Shown piece by piece: positions 1-12,739 of a stretch of 64,000 nucleotides of DNA. A program made the translations under genes and the position numbers. Source of the DNA: Lycorma delicatula (lineage: Eukaryota; Arthropoda; Insecta; Hemiptera; Fulgoridae); the NCBI RefSeq assembly GCF_047948215.1, contig NC_134455.1, forward strand, positions 298,954,647 through 299,018,646, given 5' to 3'. Under the pieces are notes generated by a model that was not told where the DNA came from, ran no database searches, and was given only the letters and a program-made list of their open reading frames with translations. Numbering within the stretch: position 1 is the first letter of the stretch; each line of letters begins with the position of its first letter.

Positions 1-825
1 AGAGATTTGGCCCAGTGTACAGTAAAAGGAAACAAAGGAAAATCTTTTCAATAAGTATTTTAAAATTAATATTTTTTTAGTACTATCTCCAAAGAATCAG
101 TTATTTATAATTCCACGAGTATCAATCTCTTAAAATAAATTATTTGTTGTTTTTATGTTTTGAACAATTTTATTATAACAAACATCTTGTTCGTTACTTG
201 GCTTTTGAATATGTTTCAAATTCCCTCATCTTTAATGATATTTCATTAAATAAAATATTAAACAAAGTATTATTTTATATTGGCGATTCAAAAAACTTTC
301 TCCCATTGTATGAAACAAAATTCACTAAATGGAATTATCATAGATCATCATCATGTTGTATTTCCCGGGGGATGTCCGTTCCCTCCAATCTTATATTTTT
401 GGGTGAATTCCATCCAGTAGTACTTTTTTGTGAATTCCGTTTTAACCAATTCTCTCTTTTACAGTTGCATCTTCTGTCGTTGCGTTAATATTACTGCTTT
501 TCTAATTGATTAATTTAAAAAATATATATTTATTTTTATATAATCTATATATAAATAAGAATTTTATATGCTCATTTGTTTTTTTATACAGATCTATACT
601 TTTACTCTGCGATAAAATTTTGCACACTAACGGTTACAAACAAGAGGAAAATTCTTATCTACATTTGATTTTGAAAAAACTACCCATATCACCCTATTAC
701 TTGTTCAGTGTAGCCTCTAACCAACCACAATTTTTCGATTAATTTTACAAAAATATAGAAATAAGAATAAATTTGTTAGTACGGAAATTGATGATAAAGA
801 AACCTGCAAACATAAACATGAATTT
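1..825. other. AT-rich noncoding sequence
   Basis: No recognisable gene. The open frames here, including one of 114 codons from position 144, are low-complexity translations with no family resemblance and no splice or codon signal I trust. Probably intron or intergenic sequence. Confidence 0.5.
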
Positions 826-903
826 CAGGCAGCATTCAGATCTGCCGAGAATACAAATCAAACAAATGAACGTCAAAGAGCGCAAGCTGCACGTCAAGTG
901 GGA
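826..903 (+). pseudogene. Possible Helitron/PIF1-type N-terminal fragment
   Basis: In the frame beginning CAG at 826 the sequence reads QAAFRSAENTNQTNERQR followed by AQAARQVG. This resembles the repetitive arginine- and glutamine-rich segments (…ETPEQT…R…) at the N-terminus of insect Helitron-like replicase-helicases. No further Rep or helicase motif follows on this strand, and the stretch is only about 26 codons. It could equally be a chance or low-complexity match. The broken helicase at 6740-8830 lies on the opposite strand, so the two are not parts of one collinear copy. Confidence 0.25.
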
Positions 904-2110
904 AGCTGCGGGTAGCCACTATTGTGTAGGCTTATATATATATATAAATCAGTTAATTATTGCTCAAACAAAAATTAGTATATCCAGTGACACCTTAAAA
1001 AAACAATACTGCAATAAATGGAAACTTCTTCTATCATGCAACTTTTACACCAGAATTTCTGGCCTCAAGAAAAAAGAAGTTGTACTTAATTTCCTTCTCC
1101 ACTTTTGTTATTATGCAGCTATATTATAATCTTATTGCAGTATTCACACAAATAAATAATTAATAATAATTAAAGTGAATAATAATAATTAAATAATAAT
1201 AAATAATTTAATAATAAATAATAAATAATAATAATAAATTAATAATAATTATAATAATTAAAGTGAAAAATTAGTTTCTGAAAAATAAATGTTCGACGGT
1301 TTTCAAAGGAAATTGGGAAATATGTCTAAAAACGGAACTTACGTAATTTGTTGTTGAAGTAAGGGATGTAATTGGCATGTTCCAGTATGGTAAATTCCAT
1401 GCTTATGATATAATTGAAAAAATTCTGTGTTTCCAACAGCGCATTAAATCTGACATTTGTTGTTTCAACCGTAATGTTTTATATTATCTCCACTTCCTTT
1501 GTCATCTTCCACGATTTCCTTTTTTGATCCTTTAAGATAATTATTTATCCAAATCTTTTATTTCTCAATAAATTTCAAATTTTATTCTTCACAATTTTCA
1601 TTGAAGCAATTCCTCAAACTTTAATCTATTTATTTCGCTTAATTTTTTTACTCTTCTTTAAATAAAACTATCAGCCACATGCAAGACTTTCATGTCGAAT
1701 TATTATAATTTTTATCACCGTTTTTCCTCAATGTTCATTTTTCTATTTTACATAAAGTAAAACTCAACACAAAGCACAAGACAACTTACTTTTTTGTAAT
1801 CTTTATTTGAACTTACTGTAAAGCGATCTTTTCTTCTTAATTTTCATTATCGCTAATCGTACTTTAATGAAGCATTATGGTTTTAACACTCTGAATCTTT
1901 GTTTCTTAAATATTTAACACTGAATGAACTAAAAATACGACTAACTATTGAGAGAGCAATACTAAATTGCAATTAGAGTAAAACAGCCAACAAAAATGCC
2001 TTATAAAATGAAATTCTTCATGCACTTTCATCAATTACTTAACATTAAATTGTTCATGTACTCAATTAACTGTAATGCATACTAACAATAATTGATTAAC
2101 GCAATTGTTA

Positions 2111-2146
2111 AACAAAATGTTCACTTCAATAAGTGAACATTTTGTT
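2111..2146. repeat. Perfect 16-bp inverted repeat, 4-nt loop
   Basis: Left arm 2111-2126 (AACAAAATGTTCACTT) is exactly complementary to right arm 2131-2146, with a CAAT loop. It is not followed by a T-run or a gene, so it does not look like a terminator. It resembles the other short-spacer inverted duplications in this window. Confidence 0.85.
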
Positions 2147-2493
2147 ATATAGATTCCTTGTTTTGTAAAGGTTTTTAATCATTATTTTGAATGAAAATTA
2201 TTAAATAGAAATAAGATTAAAAGATTAAAAATATGCTAGGATTTGCAAATCGTTTTACGTCCTTTTGTTATAGGAAAAATATTATATTCATACGTAGATA
2301 TCCGATACAATGAGCATTGAAAAAATATTTTAATTTGTAACATATCAATAAAAGTCAATCAAATAAAAAAAGTATACTTCAATCACTATTCTGACATTAA
2401 ATTCAATAAATAATTTTATAAATCAAAAATTCTAATGTTTAATCAAACTCTGATATTCTGCCAGTTCAGTAGTAGGAATGAAATGGTAATTTT

Positions 2494-2559
2494 AAAATAC
2501 TCTGTTCTTCCTCTTCAGGGAATTTGTAAATTCCCTGAAGAGGAAGAACTGAGTATTTT
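2494..2559. repeat. 32-bp inverted duplication with a 2-nt spacer
   Basis: Arms 2494-2525 and 2528-2559 are reverse complements apart from one T-T mismatch, separated by only GT. The core includes TTCTTCCTCTTCAGGGAATT. Arms this long and this close suggest a recent template-switch event or a foldback remnant. Confidence 0.9.
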
Positions 2560-3205
2560 GATTCCTATTAATTAATAGTAAAAAAACTCTTAAAGCTTGG
2601 ATAAAGCGTAATTGGAACATGCACTTCATAATTTCATTCACAGTTAACAATTTGAAAGAAAATAAAAGAAATAAATAAATGCATGAGCTAGTTCAATTAA
2701 GCTTTTATTTTAAAAATAAATAATCGATTATCACATTTTAACACTTTTTAGTAAAATAATATATAATATGGTTGAAGAAATTCATAACATTAAGATTAAC
2801 ATGTAAAATAAAGAATATAAAGTAAACTGGTGAACAACCAAATTGTTTTTATGGAAAAGAAATTTAATTTTAAAAAGAAATTTGGAAATTAGAAAGAAAT
2901 TTCCTAAATGCATGAGTTACACTTTCTTTTTTTTTATAATTCATGAGAATAAATGAAAGCGTTTAATACCAAGAAAATATAAATATCAGAAAACAATAAT
3001 AACAAAATTGGATGCTTTTGAGGTGTGTCTTATATAAAACAGTTTAAAAGTTAGTTGAGTGATAAAGGTAAGAAATAAATATCGAATTAACAAAACATAA
3101 TTTTTTCATAAGAAAAGAGTAAATGATCGGACATTGTTCACAGATCAGTAAACCATAGAATATTTAAATGAAAACAAAGATAATATGAAATAAATACGAT
3201 TTCTA

Positions 3206-3272
3206 AAACTCTGCTTAACCATAGTATAATCTATCTGATACCTTGCAGTATCATCTGGCTTTTTTCATGTGT
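3206..3272 (-). mobile_element. RTE endonuclease-region fragment
   Basis: The + strand sequence GCTTAACCATAGTATAATC…GATACCTTGCAGTATC matches, with few differences, the + strand of the full-length RTE element near 30335-30400, which encodes the endonuclease domain on the minus strand. Similarity stops near 3272, next to a TA/TG microsatellite. It is a short internal relic of the same family in the same orientation. Confidence 0.7.
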
Positions 3273-3291
3273 CCATTACGAGTATATATCA

Positions 3292-3347
<56 letters not shown>
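3292..3347. repeat. (TA)n(TG)n compound microsatellite
   Basis: An uninterrupted TA run (3292-3319) passes directly into about 14 TG units. A nearby open frame that reads through it is an artefact of the repeat. Confidence 0.95.
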
Positions 3348-3353
<6 letters not shown>

Positions 3354-3765
3354 TACATTAATAATATTTTTTTTTTTATTTATGTGATTGTTTTTCTTCA
3401 TAAAATAATGAACTATAACCAAAAAGTAAGCACCGGATTGTACTGATCACTAGCGGAAAATCCGCTAAACATTCGTTAGTATAAATTACTAGAGTTAAAT
3501 TTTTAATTTAAATTTCGTTATATCGATTTTCACCAATTAAAAAAAATATTTTTACACAAGAGGTAATCAATTTTGGACACTTAGTAATCCCATTCCGAGA
3601 CGCCACCCGCCTGGAGGGCATAGTTCTGGCGGGCGTGCCTACTACACGCCACTGAAGCCACTATATATTATAATATATATATATATATGTAGAGTCCGTG
3701 CACGTGTATATATATAAATATATGTGTGAGTGTGTGTGTGTGCATCTATATATATATATATATAT
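3348..3765. other. Noncoding; small GC-rich island
   Basis: No gene. Positions 3592-3660 form a GC-rich island (GACGCCACCCGCCTGGAGGG and onward) within very AT-rich DNA, which suggests a retroposon fragment I cannot assign. TA and TG repeats follow at 3662-3765. Confidence 0.4.
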
Positions 3766-4094
3766 TTAATTATTCATAATTTATAAACCACCAGATACAC
3801 ACATACAGAGTAAGACTGATCTTACCTTCAAGTTAACCTTTAAAAATCCTTTCTCACTTATACGTCGGATCTCCTTGTTCTTCAAGATAATAAGGCCTTT
3901 TTGAACCTCTTAGATCCATGATCAGTTATTAAAACACTATTGAGGTACTTCGTCATCAAAATCAAGACTGATTAAAGTGATTAGTTAGATGTAAAAACCA
4001 ACTTAAATAGATCATCTTGCTCAAAGATGATGGTTTACAAATTGGTTTATAATTTATAAACCTCAAATATGGTTTATAAATTATGAATAATTAA
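3766..4094. mobile_element. Candidate MITE/foldback with 24-bp inverted termini
   Basis: Perfect 24-bp inverted repeats at 3766-3789 and 4071-4094 (inner part TTCATAATTTATAAACC) bound a 281-bp noncoding interior. A further partial palindrome of the same GGTTTATAA motif lies near 4043-4062. The left side abuts a TA microsatellite and could be a TA target, so the element would be about 330 bp. There is no coding capacity. Other copies in the genome would be needed to confirm mobility. Confidence 0.45.
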
Positions 4095-6739
4095 TTATAT
4101 TTCAACATACAGAACAGCATGTTTGAAAAATGAATATATATATATATATATATCGTCAGAGGTAATGTTTTTTTTTTCTTTTGCTATGCATAGTTTACGG
4201 AAAATCGCCTCGGGCGATTAAACTGAAATACCTTTATGAAACTTAATACTGCAGGTTCAGGATGTACAAAAATAAAATTATAACTCTTTTATTCAAAAGT
4301 TTTTACCCAAATTATTATGTTTGCTTTTCTAGGAGAATTAAAAAAAAAACACACTTTTTACTCGACCATATATATTTTCTTTCACGTTTTTACTGATGTG
4401 TATATTTCAGAACGGAAATTAAGAAGTTATGAAATGTCAGTTTTGAATGAGCTCAATTTCAGATTATTGATTTAGACTGAACAGAACATATTTATTTCCC
4501 AATGAGATGTAACTGCTTACACAATCTTTGAAGAATATTTTTAGTAAGCCTATTTTACAATTCCTTTTTAAGATTAGTTTTGTATATTTAAACTATATAG
4601 TTTTATCCGTTACTACATTAACTTCTTTTTTGAAAGTTAATCTGTTTTTATTATTGGATAAATAAAGTTTTCACATTTAACCTAAGTTTTCTTTGTTTAG
4701 AAATTTATAATATATTTTAAAACTGTTCTCATCACATTTTTTTCCTACAAAAGCCTAATTTTGAGTATGTGTAAAAGTCAATTAACTTCTTTTTTAGTCC
4801 CTTATCTGCTACAGATTTATTAAAACTAGTACGCCTATATTATTCCTTTATCACTTATAGTTTAGTTTAATGTTTAATATAAACTATTGATATTAAATAA
4901 CTTATGTCATGTCACCAATATAAAATAAAGCCACAATCTCAAAAGTCCAAACACAATACGTCTACAGATTAGTATTTCCCAACATGCGAAATGTGAAAGT
5001 TACTGAGTAGGGATGCAATTAAATTATAGCAATCTAATTATGATAACGAAAAAAACGGATGTAAAATTTTTTAACGTTTGATTACCTAAAATTTTAAATA
5101 ACTTATTTCCAAGATTGTCTCTTCTCTCTAATTTCTAAAGTTCACTAGACTGATTTATTTTAAATTATAATAGAATATACAATAACAATAAGAATAACGT
5201 ATAACCTTTAAGCTTTGTAAAATACAAATGGTAAATCAATATTACGGTACTTAATTTCTATTATTCCTCATTAAGTTTTCGACTAGGAAGTTCAAAACTT
5301 TGCATCTACTTAAGATCTCTAAAGAGAATCAGTACTACTTCATTGAAAATTCAATATCTACAATATATATTACATTAAAAATTATTTGATTTTAATTTTA
5401 TTTATATATGTGCATATTTAATATCTTTGTATATACATATTTAATAGTGCAGAGTTTTAATAAAGTATGGGAATTCTTAAATAACTTTTCAGGAGTTTAA
5501 TATAAAACGGGACTTAAAAAATGTTCCTACCTCGAAATAACTTATTTTTTGTATGAAACCACATTTCCCCAGCGGGACCCGCTGAGGTGGGCTAACATAC
5601 AAACTCTAAACTCGGAGAGTTGGGTTGTAAGATGTCATTTATAGAGGCACTGAAACAAAAATTGCGTGTGCTTAAAACCACTCGGCCGAAGTAAATGTAA
5701 TGTGATCGGTAATCATATTATTTTATGGTGATCGTAAATATTTTGAAGTAACATATAGATATTAATGATCTTAACATTATAAATGACATTACTTGAATGA
5801 ATCAGAAAATAGACATAAATTAATATTTTATATATATGTATATGTATATATCTTATATGTATACAAATAGATAACATTATTTCTTTCCATTCGTATAATC
5901 ATTAGATCTAAAATGCGTGCACTTAACTCTGTACCAATTATTTTTCTGAATCTTTATGTGATTGATTTTTTAAATCAATGTTTTCTTCAATACAATATTA
6001 TCATAATTTAAGAATAAAACAACGGGCATGTGGTAACTAAAATATGATATACAGATTTTTGATTGAAATCTGTTTAAATTTCTAGAAAAACAAACAAACT
6101 CGTCAATTTTAGTTCCATATTTTGTTGTACACTCATTTGGGTCATTCGACATATTTAAATTAAATATGGTTTTTAAGAAATCATTTGAATTATTTTATTT
6201 AGAGAAATCTACACTAAAATCCAGCTCAAAATTATTGGCAATTGATGTAAGTTCCAATTGAGCAAAGCAGACCCTGTTGTATAAATGAGCACATTTTCAT
6301 AGATAAATTCGACTATTTTATTTACACATTGATAGGTGAGAGGTAAACAGCAACCATTATGATTATTAGCCCAGTTTTTGCTTCACATTTTGTCTTACAA
6401 ATTTCTCAGTTGATGATCCATATGAAGTCATCTGATTAAAAATGAGTAATTGCTAAATCCATCTATAACTTACAAGTTTTTTTTATCTATTATTTTTGTG
6501 TAGAGTAGCTGCAGTTCCGCATTAAGGTCTTCTAAACTTAGCAACACAAAGAAAATTTGGAATATAGATTGTTTTCTTCTTGTTGACCCAAGTTTATGAA
6601 AGTAATACAGTTAAATTTTGCATAACATAGTCATCAAGGTCCAATACATGTGCCTTTAACTTGTTAAATTTAATGAATTTATTGGCATTCCCTTTCTGTT
6701 AGAAATTACTTTTATTAACACAGAAGGGATTGTTTTGTG
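4095..6739. other. AT-rich noncoding sequence
   Basis: No gene recognised. It contains a TA run at 4136-4153 and a small GC-rich patch at 5568-5700 with a CAGCGGGACCCGCTG hairpin. This is presumably intron or intergenic DNA. Confidence 0.5.
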
Positions 6740-8830
6740 CCTTTTCAGTGATAATCATTCAAATTTATTTTTTAAGTCATTGAGAGATGTAGATCCTTTT
6801 CGACCGTGAAAGAATTGGGGGAATGTTAATTTTGGTCACAATACACAGGCCTGTAATGCTTGTAACTATTGGTAGTATAACATGTACTAATCTTCGAGAA
6901 TGTGATTTCTCATATTCTTTCAACTTCGTCGAAAGCCCCTCCTTGTGATTTATAAATTGTTATTGCGCATGCCGATACTACGGGAATATAATTACGCTTG
7001 GAAATTGTAATTTTAATATTATTGCATGATCTTTGAGCTACTAGTATAGTATTAATTAAAATATTATGATCCGTCATGTATCGCAAAAATTTGCTTCAAA
7101 ATTTTCTTCCAAATTTTTCAAGATTTATAAATATGATCAAAACTCTGCAAACTTCACCATCAAAATCATAATCTATGTGGCACAATTTTCCTACAGCACG
7201 ATTAGCCATCCGATAGAGTGACATTAGTAGTCAACATTTAATATGTAATCAATACGAGTGTGTTATTACGTAACATTTTATTGTCAACATTTTATGGAAC
7301 TTCTGCTTTATGAAAGCTTCTTGTTCAACATCATAGCAACCCGTATAGATCGATATATTTCCCCCAAAAAATCACCTTGTTTTCTGCCTTATTTATTATA
7401 GATCTATTATAATTCCTAACAGCATTAATTAATAAAAAGAGGCGTATTCTAAAAGGGCAAGCAATAGTAGCTTCTTCTTTACTGATGAATTCAATTAATG
7501 CCAGTTCATCCGAGTTCAATTGTTCTCCGTTTCCAGTTTTTGTAAGAACATTGGAAAATATAACGTATGCTTGTCTCAAACCTCAGTGATTTCACAGCAC
7601 TACAAACTTCGCTACGCTGTCGACCCCTGTCTTTGCATTTTACTTGCTTGTTAATCGGTGTTAATTTATACTTACTAATACTAACTAATCGGTGTTTTAA
7701 CTGCAGATAATTGTTTAAAAACGCCAATTATTACATGTAAGTCACCAAACGATTTAATAAAATTACCGGCGATTTGCTTAAAATGTGTATGCACTATAAG
7801 TCTGCGTTAATTACTTCATAATACATATTGCTCAAACACATTTAAATAATGACCTATATTGTTTTGCGACTTCTATACTCACCGGTAACGATTTTGAAAG
7901 ATATATTTTCAAAGCTGACTGAACAGTAGTTTCAAGTGTTGATATTGCTGCTTTTTCTGTCGACGCAGAGGTTATATAGTCGTTACAGTACCAATCACTT
8001 TCAGAAAACTGATTGTATATTTCCATTATAACTTTTATAACGAAATGTTTACCTCATCCGGTTGGCCTATTCAAAAAATATCTGTAAATGACAAATTTGT
8101 TGATTTCATGCAATAGCAGAATCTTTAGTTTTTCCATAGCTATCCTCATAGGTGCATAAATTTCCGCACTAGACATATTTTCTTTTATTTAGCAATAGCA
8201 ACCAGTTTATTTAGAGTAGCTAATCGAAGATCGCTATTTATGTTTTTTATTTCAGTTTATTGTACAATTGTTCTAATGGATTAGTTTCCAAAAATTTGAT
8301 AGCAAGATCTTGTAATTCATCCTCATCTAGTGAAGTTTCTCCCAATATAATTCTCTACAACAGAATAGTTTTATCAATATGTATATATGACTCAAATTCT
8401 TTCCTCCTTTGTGGAATAATATCTTCATATCGTCATAAATCGAAATAAATTTCGCGTTAATACTTCCTCTTCTTCACTTCGGAATGGTAAGTGTAAAATC
8501 ACCATTTCTCGTTTATATCCATTAAAATCAGTGGTTATATACTAGTTTCGACATTCTCGGCTCATTTCTTTCATCAAATTCCCCAATTCTGTTTTTCGTG
8601 TATTTAGGTACGAATTTCCCTAATGTAACATACTGTAAGTATTCTGGTCTTTTCTCGTACTTATCGAACCAATTATTTTTCCAAACATCAGTACAATCAT
8701 CCTCTAATATTCTGAACTCAAGTTTTTTTATTCGCTGACCTTCAATTGGCCATACTGTTAGAACGTATAAGATGTTTACTGAAATACATTCGAAAAAAGT
8801 GTACGATTAAGGATCAGACTTTATCAATCC
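6740..8830 (-). pseudogene. Helitron-like (Rep/Hel) helicase pseudogene
   Basis: Read on the minus strand, pieces in order match the end of the Rep region and the PIF1-type SF1B helicase of Helitrons. Near 8700-8560 is KYEKRPEYLQYVTLGKFVPK with ERNEPRM. Near 8070 is a P-loop relic, RPTG-stop-GKHF. Near 7980-7890 is ITSASTEKAA…TTVQSALKI. Near 7575-7480 is FSNVLTKTGNGEQL…LALIEF. Near 7010-6920 is PVVSACAITIYKSQGGAFDEV, the conserved late helicase motif. Stops and frameshifts separate the blocks and the P-loop is destroyed, so it is dead. A host PIF1 is less likely because the RPEYLQYVTL type of block is characteristic of Helitron proteins. I found neither the Rep HUH motif nor the terminal TC and CTRR signatures. 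Confidence 0.75.
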
Positions 8831-11800
8831 CCGTCCAAAAGTGTGCGACACGCGTAGATGTTTTCACTTCAAAAATAAACGTAAAAATCTCCTCCTGACT
8901 ATGACAACTCTTAGGTTTCATTTAAAAGTGCTTGAAATGTCGGCCCAGGACTTTTTTCTTTTTTTGTGTTCTCCTGCTTCTTTGGGCCGGCTCAACAACC
9001 AAGTATTACTCAGTTGAGCGAAATGTATTACCCAACAATCAAGTATTAGTCTCAATCCGAAAAATAAGTCGTTTAGAGACGGAGATATTTGTTAAATTTT
9101 ATTTTCCTACCTTAAATGTTGAAAATTTATTTACGGTTTTCCCTATGTATTACTCTGCATCTTTTATATATGTGGGAAAATTTGTCTGTTTGTGTGGTTT
9201 TAAACAGCATCATTCGAGAACCAACTGACCCATTGGTTTCAAATTTTCAGCATATATTCATGTTATCCTAGTGAAAGTTTTAAATTATTTATCAAGTCTT
9301 AGCCCCCTTGGGGGTGCAATTGTGAAGTAAAGATATTCATTAAAAAAATAAAAATTAATCCTTTTACTGTATTATGTTTCTATCACTACGGCAACAGAAA
9401 TATAATAAAGTAAAATGTCTAATTAATTTTTCTTTTATGAACATCTGTAAAATAATTAATATTCACACTCTTATGGTTACTACTACTCTGTGTTTTGTAA
9501 TTTACTTTTTTTTAAATATATTTCAAGTCTGTATACTTTCTTCTTCTTTTTACCCATTCTCCTCGTTTTCTCTTCTCTTTATTTTTTTTAACATAACGTC
9601 CCCTTTCATTCATTAATTTGTTTTGTACTTCTTGCTTCGTTGAAGTTTTTCATACTTCTGATTATGTCCTCTATGAAGAGATGGAATCTAGGATGTGATC
9701 AAGTGCTGCTAAGCCATGCTTGGTTTCACGAGGGCAATATACCGAAGAGGAAAGAGATCAGCTCCTGGAGATTTAACCAGCATAAAAATTGCCAAGTTTT
9801 TCATAACCATGAAGATATCAAACGCGTCGGGGTTCCAGGGGGCTTCGACCTCTGTCTATACCGTCGGGGAAGCGAAGCGAACCCTGTCTATATATGTATA
9901 TATAGACATTGAAAAATATTAATAGTTACATTTACAGACTTTTCTAAACACGTAACCTCTTAATATTTTTTTTTAGGAATGCCAACAAAATGTTGCCAAT
10001 TTTTTTATAACTAATATTTTTTTCAATTGTATCGACAATGAAAATAAAAGTTAAAGCTATTTCAGGTAGTTTAATTATGAGTAATAGCTTGGGTTTAAGA
10101 GAATTATCCAACAAAGAACCTTTAGAACTTTGAAGGTATGTAATTGAGGGTAAATTTTTTGTTATTGTATTTAAAAAACAAAATAATTTGGTATTCATTA
10201 GGTAGAATTGTTTATTAGTAATAGAATAATTTTAAGAGTAATAAAATAACAAAAATCTTTTAACTGTTCCATGGAAGAAGGAATTTAGGCTTTTCTCTGC
10301 CAATTTCCAAACTTATGTCTAAATAAGCTATTGAAAATTTTTTGTTTATATTTCAATGCAAATCATATTTTATTCTAATTTCATTGAATTAAATTTTTTG
10401 TATAAATTAAAATGATTGAAAAAAATATAATATTAGGTTTTGCTTTATTTTAATTACGTAATATGTACTACATAATATCTAATAAAACGATTTCTAGTCA
10501 CCAGTACTTATTAGGGAAGTTATATATTTTTTTTCTAAATATATATATATATTTTTTATATGTTAAACATTTTAGTCGAGCTTGCATTTCCCTGTATACT
10601 TATGTTAAGAGTAGCGATTCCACGGTACATCCTTATACTGTAGATTCCCAAGAGAGGTCTCGGAAACCAGGTTGGAATATAATGTTTAAAACATTATCTG
10701 ATAAGACTCTTTTCTGATGTGGTAGAAAATATATTATACGAAACCGTGTAATAAACGATTTCATTGGAATGAGAAAAAACAAAACAAAATTTAAATTTAC
10801 TCTTCTGAATTTGGTTTCTAAATTTGATTCCGTTATTTCTTTCCCATCTCATTACCAAAGCATTAAAGTCCTCTTTTTACAGACATCATCATGAAACAAA
10901 TGACAAATAAGTTATAGATCGGCAACGTTACAGATTAATTGTGCTATTAATATTTTATTAAAAATAAATAAAACATCAGTCAATTTGAAGTCTTTTATTT
11001 TGCTGAGGCAATGCTGCATTATTTGCATTTCTTTTTGCACCGAAAGTAGTACTTCCAATTTCTTATCTTATACTGTATGTTGCAATATATCTTACGACTG
11101 AAGATAAGGTATAAGACATATCCTTTACTTTATTTAAGGTACTAATGATAACCTTTACTTAGCCATTCCCCATGGTGTTGTTAGTAAGACGAGTTCAATT
11201 TGCATTTATTGGGTTCGAAAAGCAGTTCTGAAATACAAAATAGCCAGAAGTTGAAACTACTTTGCTCCATACGCAATAATACTGGCGAGTTAACTAGTTA
11301 CACATGAGATTGTACGTGTAATTACTGAATTCTCACAGTATAACAGTGAAATTTATTATTTTTCTAATTTCTCAGTAAAAAATGAATATATCATCTTGAC
11401 TATATGTGTGTGTAATCTTCGTTTACATAACTAAACATTAATTAAATTTTTTTTTTAAATTTCTAGTTTAACGTGTTAAAATGGATTTTGAATTTTTTTT
11501 TGAAACTCGACTATTCATTTGAATTTCTTTGTAACAAATGAAAATATCAGCTTGATTTTAATTCTTCATTTAAATTTTAAAAACAAGTTTCTAGATTTTT
11601 TTGAAATTCAGAGTTTAAAGGGTTAAATTGAATTTTTTAATGTTTTTTTCAAACAAATCTTCAATCAAACATTTACTAAGTAACGAAATAGTGAAGTTTT
11701 TGTGTAGTGAAGTTTTTATTTCATTTTCTTAATTAACTATCACAATTTTTGACAAACGTTTATATGAGATTTTACAAAAAATTTCTCATTCAATCCATCT

Positions 11801-12703
11801 CTGATACGAGGAGTTGTATGAATGGTAAAGAGCCGAGTGAATCGTCAGGAGCTCCGTCTCAACATACTGCCCGCCAAAAATCATTTGTATATATGAGTGA
11901 TGAAATTTTGTCAAATTCGGAACCACAAAAACTGCGGTACCGTACAAAAAACTACCGTATAAATGACAAGATTTTGTCATTTTTTTTTACGTGAAATGCG
12001 ATCTCAAAAACCCCGCATAGCCGTTTTGCAGATTTTGAAATTTTTTCCACCGGCAACCTTAATTTACCTCCCGTACGGAAGGATGCTTACAAAAGTAATG
12101 GTGGAATTGTAGTGCCATCCGACCTTAGTAACTGAACAAAATTTTATCAATCTGCAATGTCAGGAAGTATGTTAAATTAAGGGTGCACGATTTGAGAACA
12201 TGAACAAAAAAAAAACATTGTGAGTTAAAGAAAAGCAAGAAAAAATGAATGGAATTAATAGATAATAAAGAAAGGATTATTGTTCATTCATAAATTAAAC
12301 AATTTACTTAATGAAGGTTGTCAAAGTTTTCAGGAAATTTATTCTTAATTAATTACAATTAAAAGGATATTTGGTTTAAATAAACAGATTCATTATAAAA
12401 AATGAAGTATACAAATTCGTATATTACACTGACAAAACACTCTGAAGTTTATTGCTAGGTACATCCCGAAATTTAGATTTGAAATGCTATTTTCATTCTT
12501 TAAAAGTTTTACAGGAAAAGAATTCTATAAACTTTTAAAAAGATGTTTTCAATAGAAATCAACAATTTACAGTTTTCGTAACATACCTGGACCGTGCAGT
12601 CACTACAAGTAATTTTCCTATATTTATAAATTTCTGCCCTTACTATGAACTATCAAAGAAATAACTTCTGTTTTAAGTTAGATTAAAAAAAAATTCTACA
12701 TAA

Positions 12704-12739
<36 letters not shown>

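Larger units (their letters stand above)
906..3205. other. AT-rich noncoding DNA with AAT-rich minisatellite
   Basis: No gene seen. Positions 1141-1262 are a degenerate AAT/ATT-rich repeat containing AATAATAATTAAAGTG-like units. Two strong hairpins inside this stretch are listed separately. Confidence 0.5.

Noticed and set aside
144..488. 114-codon ORF near the window start
   Set aside because: Longest frame in the first kilobases, but low complexity, AT-driven composition and no motif; no support as a gene.
2111..2146. Rho-independent-type terminator
   Set aside because: The sequence is eukaryotic, there is no upstream gene, and no T-run follows the stem.
3243..3446. 67-codon ORF with IYIYIY and VCVCVC stretches
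   Set aside because: It is a translation of the TA/TG microsatellite.
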